64,000 nt of DNA from Streptomyces sp. NRRL S-350. Lineage in GTDB: Bacteria > Actinomycetota > Actinomycetes > Streptomycetales > Streptomycetaceae. The position numbers and the translations under genes were made by a program. The DNA lies in contig NZ_JOHO01000037.1 in the NCBI RefSeq assembly GCF_000719705.1, positions 4,825 to 68,824 on the forward strand. Reading direction: 5' to 3'. The notes beneath the pieces were generated by a model. That model saw only the letters and a program-made list of their open reading frames with translations. It was not told the origin of the DNA and ran no database searches. Positions 23,976-31,709 of the stretch are shown piece after piece. Position 1 is the first letter of the stretch; each line of letters starts with the position of its first letter.

Positions 23976-24845
23976 TCACTTCAGCAGCCGCGACATCCGC
24001 CGGTCCGCCAGCGGCTTGCCGCCGGTCTGGCAGGTCGGGCAGTACTGCAGCGAGGAGTCAGCGAAGGACACCTCCCGAACGGTGTCCCCGCAGACCGGGC
24101 AGGGCTGACCGGTCCGGCCGTGCACCCGCAGTCCGATCTTCTTCTCCGCCTTCAGCTCCCCCGCCGCCAGCCCGCGCGAGCGCTCCACCGCGTCCCGCAG
24201 CGTGCTGCCGAGCGCGTCCCACAGCCGCGCCGTCTCCTCCTCGGTCAGGCCGGACGCGAGCTTGTACGGCGACATCCGGGCCGCGTGCAGCACTTCGTCC
24301 GAGTAGGCGTTGCCCACGCCCGCCAGGACGCTCTGGTCCCGCAGCACGCCCTTGATCCGGCGCCGGTCGTCCCGCAGCAGCGCGGCGAAGTCGTCCAGGG
24401 TGAAGTCCGGGTCCAGCGGGTCGGGGCCGAGCCTGGCCACGCCCGGCACCTCGGCCGGATCCGCCACCACGTAGACCGCGAGCCCCTTCTTCGTGCCCAC
24501 CTCGGTGAGGTCGAAGCCGTCCCCGGCCTCGCCGTCCAGGCGCAGTCGCAGCGCGAGCGGGTTCTTCGGGCCGGGGCGCGGCGGTTCGGCGGGCAGGCTG
24601 TCCTTCCAGCGCAGCCACCCGGCGCGGGCCAGGTGCACCACCAGGTGCAGCCCGCCGGCCTCGATGTCCAGGAACTTGCCGCGCCTGGTCACGGGGCCGA
24701 CGGTCCGCCCCTCCAGCGCCGTCACGGGCGGGTCGTACGTCTTCAGTGCGCTGATCGCCACCGGCTGCACGCGGGCGATCACGCGCCCGGTCAGCCGCTC
24801 GGACAGGAAGGCGCTCAGCGCCTCGACCTCGGGCAGCTCCGGCAT
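23976..24845 (-). CDS. Fpg/Nei-family DNA glycosylase
   Basis: The 289-residue protein begins MPELPEVEAL; Pro2 is the Schiff-base nucleophile and Glu3 the catalytic acid after Met removal. The H2TH region contains LAGVGNAYSDEVLHAAR (about 183-199), and the C-terminus carries a CxxC-x16-CxxC zinc finger (CPVCG ... YCPTCQTGGK). These bifunctional glycosylase/AP lyases excise oxidised bases. The sequence resembles the actinobacterial third Fpg/Nei paralogues rather than MutM proper, so the preferred lesion is uncertain. It stands alone, convergent to the methyltransferase. Confidence 0.92.
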   Translation of the reverse strand: MPELPEVEALSAFLSERLTGRVIARVQPVAISALKTYDPPVTALEGRTVGPVTRRGKFLDIEAGGLHLVVHLARAGWLRWKDSLPAEPPRPGPKNPLALRLRLDGEAGDGFDLTEVGTKKGLAVYVVADPAEVPGVARLGPDPLDPDFTLDDFAALLRDDRRRIKGVLRDQSVLAGVGNAYSDEVLHAARMSPYKLASGLTEEETARLWDALGSTLRDAVERSRGLAAGELKAEKKIGLRVHGRTGQPCPVCGDTVREVSFADSSLQYCPTCQTGGKPLADRRMSRLLK

Positions 24846-24880
24846 GCGCCCAGTCTCCCGCACCCCGCCGCCCGCCGCCC

Positions 24881-24925
24881 GCCGTCCGCCGTCCGCCGTC
24901 CGCCGTCCGCCGTCCGCCGTCCGCC
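24881..24925. repeat. GCCGTCC heptamer array
   Basis: Six exact tandem GCCGTCC units at 24881-24922 plus a partial seventh, in the divergent gap between the Fpg/Nei gene and the SRPBCC gene. Degenerate GCC-rich units precede it from about 24866. A 7-bp period is prone to slippage and lies 35 bases upstream of the Fpg/Nei start. Confidence 0.9.
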
Positions 24926-24990
24926 CATGGTGCCGTTCCGTGCCCGGGTTCCCCTTTGCCCCACCCCCGCCCCGAAGAGCAGGCTGGAAC

Positions 24991-25005
24991 GGAGGAGGTG
25001 CCTCC
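24991..25005 (+). promoter_or_regulatory. Ribosome site in a small hairpin
   Basis: GGAGG-AGGTG-CCTCC: the GGAGG ribosome site of the SRPBCC gene can pair with CCTCC five bases later. The effective spacing to the ATG at 25011 is longer than usual (about 12-15 bases). It may lower translation. Confidence 0.4.
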
Positions 25006-25010
25006 CCACC

Positions 25011-25556
25011 ATGAGCACCCTTGAGGAACAGATCGACATCACCGCCCCCGCCCTCGCCGCCTGGGAGCAGCTGCACCGCGTGCACGACTACCCCCGGTTC
25101 GTCGACGGCGTCCGCAGCGCCCAACCGCACGGACGCAACCTCGCCCACCTCGGGGTGGACGTCGACGGCGCCGAGCGCTCGGTCGACACCGAGATCACCG
25201 ACCGTGGCCGGGGGCGGGTGATGGCCTGGCGGACCCTGGACCCCCTCCGGCTGAGCGGCGCCTTCGCGCTGCTGCCGCTCGACGCCCGGCACACCCGGCT
25301 GCAGATCCGGGTGGAGTACGACCCGGACGCGCTGCACCGGGTGTTCGGCGGGCCGCGCGGCTTCGCCCTGGCCGGGGCGATCGAGCGGACGGTCCGGGAG
25401 GACCTGCAGCACTTCCGCGAGCTGGTCGAGGCCCGGGTGAGCGCGGCCGACCACCACACACCGGCCGACCGTCACGCACCGGCCGACCACCGACCCCCGA
25501 CCGACCACCGCGAGCCGACCGGCGCCGACCCGACGGCGGGCGACACCGACCGGTAA
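25011..25556 (+). CDS. SRPBCC-family (polyketide cyclase/dehydrase-like) protein
   Basis: A 181-residue protein. Residues 1-140 are a START-like helix-grip fold: EEQIDITAPALAAWEQLHRV, HDYPRFVDGV, then alternating strands and the C-terminal helix EDLQHFRELVEARV. This is the coenzyme Q-binding/cyclase (COG5637-like) branch, usually a hydrophobic ligand binder of unknown role. Residues ~148-181 are a tail of imperfect ADHR-type repeats rich in His, Asp, Pro and Thr (DHHTPADRHAPADHR), encoded by imperfect DNA repeats, possibly disordered or metal-binding. Confidence 0.8.
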   Translation: MSTLEEQIDITAPALAAWEQLHRVHDYPRFVDGVRSAQPHGRNLAHLGVDVDGAERSVDTEITDRGRGRVMAWRTLDPLRLSGAFALLPLDARHTRLQIRVEYDPDALHRVFGGPRGFALAGAIERTVREDLQHFRELVEARVSAADHHTPADRHAPADHRPPTDHREPTGADPTAGDTDR

Positions 25557-25654
25557 GAAGCGCATAAGACCAGCTCAGCGCGGGTGGTGAGGCTCTTCAC
25601 AGCGCACCGCGGACCCGGCCGTCTCCCGGTCCACCTGTGGCACACTCGGATGCC

Positions 25655-26314
25655 ATGGACATCGGCCCGGTCACCAGGACGCTCCGCGCGGCGGTCTTCG
25701 CCGCGCTGGTCGTGCTGCTCGCCGGGCTCGGCCAGGTGCTGGTCACCGGCCGCACGCTGCCGGTCGGCCCGATGCTCCTGGCATCGGTCGCCGTGTTCGC
25801 GGCGGCCTTCGCGCTCGCCGGCCGCGAGCGCGGCTACCCGGCGATCGCAGCGGTGTTCGTGCCCCTGCAACTGGGCGCCGGCGCGCTCTTCGACGTCGCC
25901 CAGTCCGCCTGCCCCTCCCTGCCGCCCGGCGCCGGGCACGGCCTCCAGCCGCTGCTGTGCGGCGGCGGTTCGCTCGGCGGCTTCCTGCTCGGCCACGGCG
26001 TCTCCCAGCAGACCGGGGTGCTGCTGCTCCTGCTGCTGCACGCGGTGATCGCGCTGGCGGGCGCGTACTGGCTGCACCGCGCGGACGCCGCGTTGGCGGG
26101 CCTCGCCCGGGCCGTCGGGATGCTGGGCGAGTTCCTGCACCGCCACCTTCCGGCCGCGGCCCGCTGGCTGCTGCTGCTCGCGGCGCCCGTCCCGGGCCGC
26201 CCGGCGGCACGGGTGCCGTTCCCCCGGGCCAGTCGGGTGCTGGTCCCCGCCGAGGACGTCGTCGTCCGTCCGGCCGTCCGGCGCGGTCCGCCGGTGTACG
26301 CCCCGACCGTCTGA
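25655..26314 (+). CDS. Disulfide-cassette membrane protein, copy 1
   Basis: ATG 25655 lies 8 bases after the box CACACT with no ribosome site, so the mRNA is probably leaderless. The 219-residue protein has about four transmembrane helices (13-30, 40-55, 63-80, 118-137) and a basic Pro-rich cytosolic tail ending RRGPPVYAPTV. Cys86 (QSAC) and Cys102 (LLCGGGS) fall between helices 3 and 4, probably outside the membrane. The paralogue at 45051 aligns along its full length and keeps both cysteines. Each copy is followed by DsbA-like and VKOR-like genes, so I infer a role in the same disulfide relay; no named family recognised. Confidence 0.75.
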   Translation: MDIGPVTRTLRAAVFAALVVLLAGLGQVLVTGRTLPVGPMLLASVAVFAAAFALAGRERGYPAIAAVFVPLQLGAGALFDVAQSACPSLPPGAGHGLQPLLCGGGSLGGFLLGHGVSQQTGVLLLLLLHAVIALAGAYWLHRADAALAGLARAVGMLGEFLHRHLPAAARWLLLLAAPVPGRPAARVPFPRASRVLVPAEDVVVRPAVRRGPPVYAPTV

Positions 26315-26495
26315 GACCGGCGCCACCACGCGCCCGCGCCACCCGCGCGCCCGTGCCGTCCAAGCGCCCGCGTCGCCCGAGCCGGCATCGCCCGAGCCCC
26401 CGCGCCGCCCAGCCGGTCCTCTCCCTGCCCGCGCAGGCCCCGTCCCCCGGCCGCGCCTGCCCCTCCGCACGTTCGAGAGCACAGGACGACACCCC

Positions 26496-27287
26496 ATGAG
26501 CAACACCCGCAAGACCGACAACGCCTCCGCCACCGAGCGCATGCGCACCGCCCGGGCCCGGACCGAGCGCTCCGACCGGATCCGCCGCCGGATCGTGGTC
26601 GGCGCCGCCTCCGCCGCCGTCCTCGCGCTCGCCGCGGGCGTGGCCTTCGCCGTCGGCGGCCCGTCCGGTTCCGGCTCGGACGCCGCCGCGAGCGGCCCGC
26701 TGGTCGTCCCGGCCAACGCGAGCGGCGACGGCGGCACGGTGATCATCTACGGCAAGGCCGACGCCCCGCACACCCTGCAGGTCTACGAGGACTTCCGCTG
26801 CCCGTTCTGCGAGCAGCTGGAGACCACCACCGGCACTGCTGTCCAGCAGCTCGCCGACGGCGGCACGTACAAGATCGAGTACCACCTGGCGACGTTCCTC
26901 GACAAGAACCTCGGCGGCAAGGGCTCGCGCACCGCGCTGGCCGCCGCCGGTGCCGCGCTGAACGAGGGCGTGGACAAGTTCAAGCAGTTCCACGACGTGC
27001 TGTACGCCAACCAGCCCGACGAGCGCAGCGACTCCTTCGGCGACGTCAACCACCTGCTGGACCTGGCCGGCCGGGTGCCCGGGCTGAAGACCGACGCCTT
27101 CGTCAAGGCCGTCCAGGACGGCACCTACGCGCCGTGGGCGGCCAAGGTCAACGAGGAGTTCGACAAGAGTGGCGTGACCGGCACTCCGACCGTCAAGCTG
27201 GACGGCAGGAAGCTGGACGTCCTCTCCGACGGCAGGGCCGTCTCGCCCGAGCAGTTCACCGCGATGGTCAAGCAGGTGACCGGGTGA
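26496..27287 (+). CDS. Membrane-anchored DsbA-like oxidoreductase, copy 1
   Basis: A 263-residue protein with a basic cytosolic N-terminus, one signal-anchor helix (33-53), a short linker, and a thioredoxin/DsbA-like domain from about 80. The active site is CPFC (102-105) in VYEDFRCPFCEQLE; the helical insertion follows, and the cis-proline loop is GVTGTPTVKLDG. The family (thioredoxin_4/DSBA, PF13462) forms or shuttles disulfides in exported proteins. It overlaps the next gene by 4 bases (GTGA), so the two are translationally coupled; the VKOR protein is the expected reoxidant. A near-identical 119-bp tract is shared with copy 2. Confidence 0.9.
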   Translation: MSNTRKTDNASATERMRTARARTERSDRIRRRIVVGAASAAVLALAAGVAFAVGGPSGSGSDAAASGPLVVPANASGDGGTVIIYGKADAPHTLQVYEDFRCPFCEQLETTTGTAVQQLADGGTYKIEYHLATFLDKNLGGKGSRTALAAAGAALNEGVDKFKQFHDVLYANQPDERSDSFGDVNHLLDLAGRVPGLKTDAFVKAVQDGTYAPWAAKVNEEFDKSGVTGTPTVKLDGRKLDVLSDGRAVSPEQFTAMVKQVTG

Positions 27288-27931
27288 CGGCCGCCGGCCC
27301 CGGCACCACCGCCCCGGCCCCCGCCCCCGCCACGCGGCGGGTGTACGGAGCGGGCCGCCCGTTCGCCTGGCTGCTGCTGATCGGCGGCGCGGTCGGGCTG
27401 TTCGCCTCGGCGGTCCTCACCCTGGACAAGATCCGGCTGCTGAAGGATCCGTCGTACGTCCCCAGCTGCAACATCAACCCGATCATCAGCTGCGGTTCGA
27501 TCATGCGCAGCGAGCAGGCCGAGGCCTTCGGCTTCCCCAACTCCCTGATCGGGCTGCTCGCCTTCGGGGTGGTGGTCGCGGTCGGCGCCGGGCTGCTGGC
27601 CGGGGCTTCGTACCGGCGCTGGTTCTGGCTCGGCCTGCAGGCGGGGACGGTCTTCGGGATCGGCTTCGTGAGCTGGCTGATGTACCAGGCGCTCTACCGG
27701 ATCGGGGCGCTCTGCCCGTACTGCATGGTCGTGTGGGCCACGGTGATCCCGCTGTTCTGGTACACCACGCTGCACAACCTGCGCTCCGGGGTGATCCCGG
27801 CGGGCCCGCGCCTGCGAGTGGTCGTCCGGGAGGCGGCCCGCTACCACTGGGTCGTTCCGGCACTGGGGTACGCGGTGGTCGCGCTGCTGGTCCTCAACCG
27901 GTTCTGGTACTACTGGAGCACTTTGGTCTGA
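27284..27931 (+). CDS. VKOR-family protein, copy 1
   Basis: GTG 27284 overlaps the stop of the DsbA-like gene (GTGA). The 215-residue product has five transmembrane segments. The redox cysteines of bacterial VKOR are all present: loop pair Cys62 and Cys70 (PSCNINPIISCGSIM) and the CPYC centre at 144-147 (GALCPYCMVVWAT). VKOR passes electrons from DsbA to quinone, reoxidising it. The C-terminus LNRFWYYWSTLV and the soluble loop RLRVVVREAARYH are also conserved in copy 2. Together with the upstream genes it makes a full oxidative folding module. Confidence 0.93.
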   Translation: MTAAGPGTTAPAPAPATRRVYGAGRPFAWLLLIGGAVGLFASAVLTLDKIRLLKDPSYVPSCNINPIISCGSIMRSEQAEAFGFPNSLIGLLAFGVVVAVGAGLLAGASYRRWFWLGLQAGTVFGIGFVSWLMYQALYRIGALCPYCMVVWATVIPLFWYTTLHNLRSGVIPAGPRLRVVVREAARYHWVVPALGYAVVALLVLNRFWYYWSTLV

Positions 27932-27973
27932 TCCCCGGCCGCCGCCCTCCCGGTCCGCCGGGGCGGGCGGCGG

Positions 27974-27992
27974 CCCGGCCTGCGGGGCCGGG
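27974..27992 (+). terminator. Short GC hairpin after VKOR copy 1
   Basis: CCCGGCC and GGCCGGG pair around a 5-base loop in the 95-base gap between two convergent genes. Weak candidate for a shared terminator. Confidence 0.35.
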
Positions 27993-28026
27993 TCCGCGTC
28001 CGTACACCGGTGCGCCGGCACACCGG

Positions 28027-29010
28027 TCAGAAGACGAACGCCTCGACCTCCGCCAGGAGTTCGGCCCGGCGCCGCTCGCTGACGAACGAGGCGCGGAAGG
28101 AGTTGGCGGCCAGCCTGCGCAGGGTCTCCTGGTCGAGGCCGAGGGCGGCGTGGACGGCTCGGAAGTTGTCCTCGACGTAGCCGCCGAAGTAGGCCGGGTC
28201 GTCGGAGTTGACGGTGACCAGCAGCCCGGCGTCCAGCATCTCGCGCAGCGGGTGGTCCGCGAGCGTGTCGATGCAGCGCAGGCGGACGTTGGAGAGCGGG
28301 CAGAGGGTCAGCGGGATCTGCTCGCGAACCAGGCGGGCCACCAGTTCGCCGTCCTCCAGGCACCGCAGCCCGTGGTCGATCCGCTCCACGCCGAGGACGT
28401 CCAGCGCCTCGGTGATGTACGACGCCGGGCCTTCCTCACCCGCGTGGGCCACGCGCCGCAGCCCGGCCTCGGCGGCCCGGCGGTACACCTCGCGGAACTT
28501 CGCCGGCGGGTTGCCGACCTCGGCCGAGTCCAGGCCGATGCCCGCGATTCGGTCGAAGTACGGGCGGGCGGCCTCGAAGGTCTCCAGCGCGGACTCGGCC
28601 GACTCGTCCCGCAGGAAGCACATGATCAGCTGGGTGCTGATGCCGTACCGCTCCTCGCTGCGCGACAGCGCCCGGGTCAGGCCGTCCACCACGACGCCCA
28701 GCGGCACTCCGCGCGCGGTGTGCGCCTGCGGGTCGAAGAAGATCTCGGCGTGCCGCACGCCCTGGTCGGCTGCGCGCGCCAGGTAGGCGTCGGCGAGGTC
28801 GGCGAAGTCGTCCTCGGTGCGCAGCACGGCCATCAGGGCGTAGTAGAGGTCCAGGAAGGACTGCAGGTCACTGAAGGAGTACGCGGTGCGCAGTTCCCCG
28901 GTGTCGGCGTAGGGCAGCTCGACCCCGTTGCGGGCGGCGAGTTCGAAGGCGAGTTCGGGCTCGAGGGTGCCTTCGATGTGGAGGTGGAGTTCGGCCTTGG
29001 GAAGCGGCAT
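28027..29010 (-). CDS. Adenosine/adenine deaminase family protein
   Basis: A 327-residue TIM-barrel metal deaminase. Zinc ligands are in AELHLHIEG (His9, His11), RRVAHAGEEGP (His with the catalytic Glu) and NSDDPAYFGG (Asp); IDHGLRC supplies the conserved His. Although the family is named adenosine deaminase, LHIEGTLEPELAFELAARNG, GLDSAEVGNPPAKFREVY and the C-terminal part follow the branch whose characterised bacterial members (for example from Pseudomonas) deaminate adenine. It converts the purine to its oxo form plus ammonia in salvage. It is convergent to VKOR copy 1. Confidence 0.85.
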   Translation of the reverse strand: MPLPKAELHLHIEGTLEPELAFELAARNGVELPYADTGELRTAYSFSDLQSFLDLYYALMAVLRTEDDFADLADAYLARAADQGVRHAEIFFDPQAHTARGVPLGVVVDGLTRALSRSEERYGISTQLIMCFLRDESAESALETFEAARPYFDRIAGIGLDSAEVGNPPAKFREVYRRAAEAGLRRVAHAGEEGPASYITEALDVLGVERIDHGLRCLEDGELVARLVREQIPLTLCPLSNVRLRCIDTLADHPLREMLDAGLLVTVNSDDPAYFGGYVEDNFRAVHAALGLDQETLRRLAANSFRASFVSERRRAELLAEVEAFVF

Positions 29011-29073
29011 GTGCGATCTGTCCGAGCGGTAGCGGGAGGAACCGGGAGGTAGGTAGGTACGGAAGGATTCATC

Positions 29074-30471
29074 CTACGATCTTCCCGAGCCGTGGGGCGC
29101 CTGGGGCCTCCGGGGCGCCGCGGGCAGTTCCCGGAGGGTGCGCAGCGGCGACAGCAGCGGCAGCGTGCCGGACAGCGTGAGCAGGCCGGTCATCACCCAC
29201 ATCGTCGCCCGCAGCCCGATCACCGCGCCCAGGACGCCGCCGGTCAGCGCGCCGAGCGGAATGGTGGCATGGACGGCGAACATCGAGCCGGCCGTCACCC
29301 TGGTGAGCAGTTCGGGCGGGGTGTAGGACTGCCGGAAGCTGCCGAGCACGATGTTGCAGAGCACGACCGCCGCGACGACCGCGACCGACCCGACCACGTA
29401 CAGCGCCGTCCCGGCACCCGGCCCGGCCAGTGGCATCAGCAGCCCGAACGGTACGACGGCGAGCAGCACGATCCGCACCCCGCGCGCCGTCCCGAACCGG
29501 CGGCACAGCGGGCGGGCCGCCAGCGCACCGAGCACGCCGCCGACCGCGGCGGCGGAGGCGAGGACACCGACCCAGGCCGGGGCGATCCCGGCCTCCCGGA
29601 CCAGGAACAGGGCGAGGATCGCCTGGTAGCCCATGAGCGCGAAGTTCGCGGCCGCGCCGAAGCACAGGAAGGCACGCAGGTACGGGTCGCGCAGCAGGAA
29701 GGACAGCCCCTCCCGGACCTGCCCGGGCATGGCCGCCTGCTGGTGGACCACCGGTTCCGGTCGGGCGCGGATCCGCAGCAGGGCGCCGGCCGCGATCAGG
29801 AAGCTCACTGCGTCAATGAGCAACCCGGCGGCCGCGCCGACGAGTTGGACGGTCAGACCGGCCAGTCCTCGCCCGGCGACCTCGGCCGCCGAGCCGCTGC
29901 CCGCCAGCTTCGCGTTGCCCTCGATCAGGTCCTCCGGCGCCACCAGCTCGGGCAGGTACGCCTGGTCGGCGGCGTCGAAGAACACCGAGCAGGCCCCGCT
30001 GAGGAGGGCCACGGCCAGCAGTTGAGCCATGGTGAGCACGCCGAACCAGCCCGCCACCGGCACGCTCGCGAACAGCGCGGCGGAGCCGAGGTTGCAGCCG
30101 ATCATCACGGCCCGCCTGGGCATCCGGCCGACCCACACCCCGGCCGGCAGGCCGAACAGCAGCCACGGCAGCCAGATCGCACTGGTCAGCAGGCCGCCGG
30201 CGAGCGGCCCGGCGTCCAGGGTGAGCACCGCGACGAGCGGCAGCGCGACGGTGGTGACGCTGCTGCCCAGTCGGCTGACGGTCTGCCCCGCCCACAGCAG
30301 CCGGAAGTCGCGCTGGGCGAACAGGCCCCAGCGGGAGCGGGCTTCGGAGGCTCCGGAGGCTTCAGGGGCCTCGGAGGCTTCAGGGAGTCCGGGGCTCGAA
30401 GGGTTTGCGGGGCTCGAAGGGCTGGCGGGGCTCGAAGGGTTTGCGGGCGGCGGGGCGACGGCGGCGGTCAC
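29074..30471 (-). CDS. MFS transporter, ArsR-linked
   Basis: GTG 30471 overlaps the TGA of the upstream ArsR-type gene (GTGA), giving 465 residues. The N-terminal ~45 residues are a low-complexity Pro/Ser/Ala/Glu tail encoded by tandem repeats; the transporter starts at RDFRLLWAGQTVSRLGSSVT (helix 1), typical of MFS_3/EntS-type exporters. LPAGVWVGRMPRRAVMI is the helix 2-3 loop. Twelve helices can be traced. ArsR-MFS pairs of this kind commonly export macrolide-like or siderophore-type compounds; the substrate here is unknown. Confidence 0.87.
   Translation of the reverse strand: MTAAVAPPPANPSSPASPSSPANPSSPGLPEASEAPEASGASEARSRWGLFAQRDFRLLWAGQTVSRLGSSVTTVALPLVAVLTLDAGPLAGGLLTSAIWLPWLLFGLPAGVWVGRMPRRAVMIGCNLGSAALFASVPVAGWFGVLTMAQLLAVALLSGACSVFFDAADQAYLPELVAPEDLIEGNAKLAGSGSAAEVAGRGLAGLTVQLVGAAAGLLIDAVSFLIAAGALLRIRARPEPVVHQQAAMPGQVREGLSFLLRDPYLRAFLCFGAAANFALMGYQAILALFLVREAGIAPAWVGVLASAAAVGGVLGALAARPLCRRFGTARGVRIVLLAVVPFGLLMPLAGPGAGTALYVVGSVAVVAAVVLCNIVLGSFRQSYTPPELLTRVTAGSMFAVHATIPLGALTGGVLGAVIGLRATMWVMTGLLTLSGTLPLLSPLRTLRELPAAPRRPQAPHGSGRS
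30391..30444. repeat. 18-bp in-frame repeat in MFS N-terminus
   Basis: GGGGCTCGAAGGGTTTGC occurs at 30391-30408 and 30427-30444 with a variant between (30409-30426). It encodes tandem ANPSSP-like hexapeptides at the start of the transporter. GGAGGCTTC-type 9-mers at 30344-30382 extend the low-complexity part and encode EASEAPEASGASEA. Confidence 0.9.
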
Positions 30472-31109
30472 GGCTTGGCCGGGACGCTGTGGGCGAAGGC
30501 GAGGACGGTCTCGCGGTCCCGCCCGTCCTCGGGCACCGGCCGGTGCGCCCACTTCTGGATCACCGCGTGCAGGTCCGCCGCCAGCTCCCGGGCCTCCTCG
30601 GGGGTCAGCCGAAGCCAGGTCTGGGTGGCCACCGAGCAGCCGTCCCGCCAGTCGGTCCCGTATCCGCCGCGCCGCGCGGACCACTCGCGGACCAGCTCGA
30701 CCTGGCGTTCCAGCAGGATCGATCCGGCCGCGTCCGCGACCGCCTCGGCGACCGGATCGCCGTCGAAGTCGGCCCTGGTCCAGCTGAGTTCGCGGTCGGC
30801 CAGCCGCCACCAGTGCTCCCGGCGGTCCCGGGCGAGTTCGGGCGCCTCCTCGATCAGTGCGCTTTCCGCCAGCACCTTCAGGTGGTGGCTGACGTTCCCG
30901 ACCGCCTGCCCGGTGCGGCCGGCGAGCTTCCCGACCGTGGCCGGGCCCTCGACCTTGAGCAGGTCGAGCAGTCGGCGGCGCAGCGGATGGGTGAGGGCGG
31001 CGAGCACCCGGGAGTCCTGGATCTCCCGGGCGCCGCGCGGTCGGTCCGGGGCCGGGGGGCCGGCCGGCCGCTCCGAGGCGTGGGCCGTGCGGCCCGTCGT
31101 GTCGTCCAT
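30468..31109 (-). CDS. ArsR-type winged-helix regulator
   Basis: The ATG at 31109 lies 7 bases after TATGAT (minus strand, 31122-31117), so I take a leaderless start giving 213 residues; an upstream in-frame start at 31154 is less likely because it would place the operator inside the gene. The helix-turn-helix is in LAALTHPLRRRLLDLLKVEG, GPATVGKLAGRTGQAVGNVS and HHLKVLAESALIEE (~40-90). The long C-terminal part (FDGDPVAEAVADAAGS to the end) is the dimer/ligand region seen in this subfamily. It is coupled to and presumably regulates the MFS gene. Confidence 0.88.
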   Translation of the reverse strand: MDDTTGRTAHASERPAGPPAPDRPRGAREIQDSRVLAALTHPLRRRLLDLLKVEGPATVGKLAGRTGQAVGNVSHHLKVLAESALIEEAPELARDRREHWWRLADRELSWTRADFDGDPVAEAVADAAGSILLERQVELVREWSARRGGYGTDWRDGCSVATQTWLRLTPEEARELAADLHAVIQKWAHRPVPEDGRDRETVLAFAHSVPAKP

Positions 31110-31122
31110 GGGAGGATCATAT

Positions 31123-31140
31123 GTACAAGGGCTCTTGTAC
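31123..31140 (-). promoter_or_regulatory. ArsR operator candidate
   Basis: GTACAAG-GGCT-CTTGTAC, a perfect 7+7 inverted repeat directly upstream of the -10 box TATGAT. A second, looser dyad CACAA-N6-TTGTG lies at 31152-31167 on the other side of the -35 region. Together they bracket the promoter, a likely autoregulatory site. Confidence 0.65.
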
Positions 31141-31253
31141 GACACTCCTTTCACAATGACTCTTGTGCACTACCGCCCGACCGAACCGGGTGTACCGGTG
31201 CCGGGCACCGGGCACCCGGTACAAGAGGGGGATTCCGCCGAGGAGGAACCGAG

Positions 31254-31535
31254 ATGCGGCACGCCGACGCCACACACATCCGGCCCGAGGGCATCTCCCC
31301 GCACGCTCTGGGCAACGACACGCTCCTGCACGAGCTGGAGCAGCTGCACCGCACGCGCCACGAGACCTTCCTGTACGGCTCGGAGGAGGCGTTGAAGCGG
31401 CACACGCTGCGCACCGGTCAGCTGGAGGCCGAGTACCTGCACCGCTTCCCCACCCGGCAGGTGACCGCCGGACGCACCAGGGCCGGCGCCCGGGCCCGGG
31501 AGGCGGCGGCCCGGGTGGAGTCGCTGCCGGAGTGA
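31254..31535 (+). CDS. DUF6158 family protein
   Basis: ATG 31254 follows AGGAGG by 7 bases. The 93-residue protein contains HELEQLHRTRHETFLYGSEE (about 26-45) and LEAEYLHRFP, then an Arg/Ala-rich tail, matching the small actinobacterial DUF6158 family. It is soluble, charged and probably helical; function unknown. It lies divergent to the ArsR gene and ends before a strong terminator. Confidence 0.78.
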   Translation: MRHADATHIRPEGISPHALGNDTLLHELEQLHRTRHETFLYGSEEALKRHTLRTGQLEAEYLHRFPTRQVTAGRTRAGARAREAAARVESLPE

Positions 31536-31598
31536 CAGCGCCCGCGTGGCCGCGCCCGGGGCCCCGTGAGGGAGTGACCCCGAGGGAGTGACGGACCC

Positions 31599-31633
31599 CA
31601 CCGCTGCCCGGCGGGACACGCCGGGCAGCGGTG
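31599..31633 (+). terminator. 15-bp stem-loop terminator
   Basis: CACCGCTGCCCGGCG and its exact complement flank the loop GGACA, 64 bases after the DUF6158 stop and before the aldehyde dehydrogenase gene. Confidence 0.75.
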
Positions 31634-31709
31634 GCGTGCCCGGGGCCGGGCCGTCGGGGAGGGTGTGAGGGCAGACGCCACCGGACCCACGACCCCTCGG
31701 GAGCCCCGC

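Noticed and set aside
23885..24925. CRISPR-like repetitive DNA
   Set aside because: The repeats are contiguous short units without spacers.
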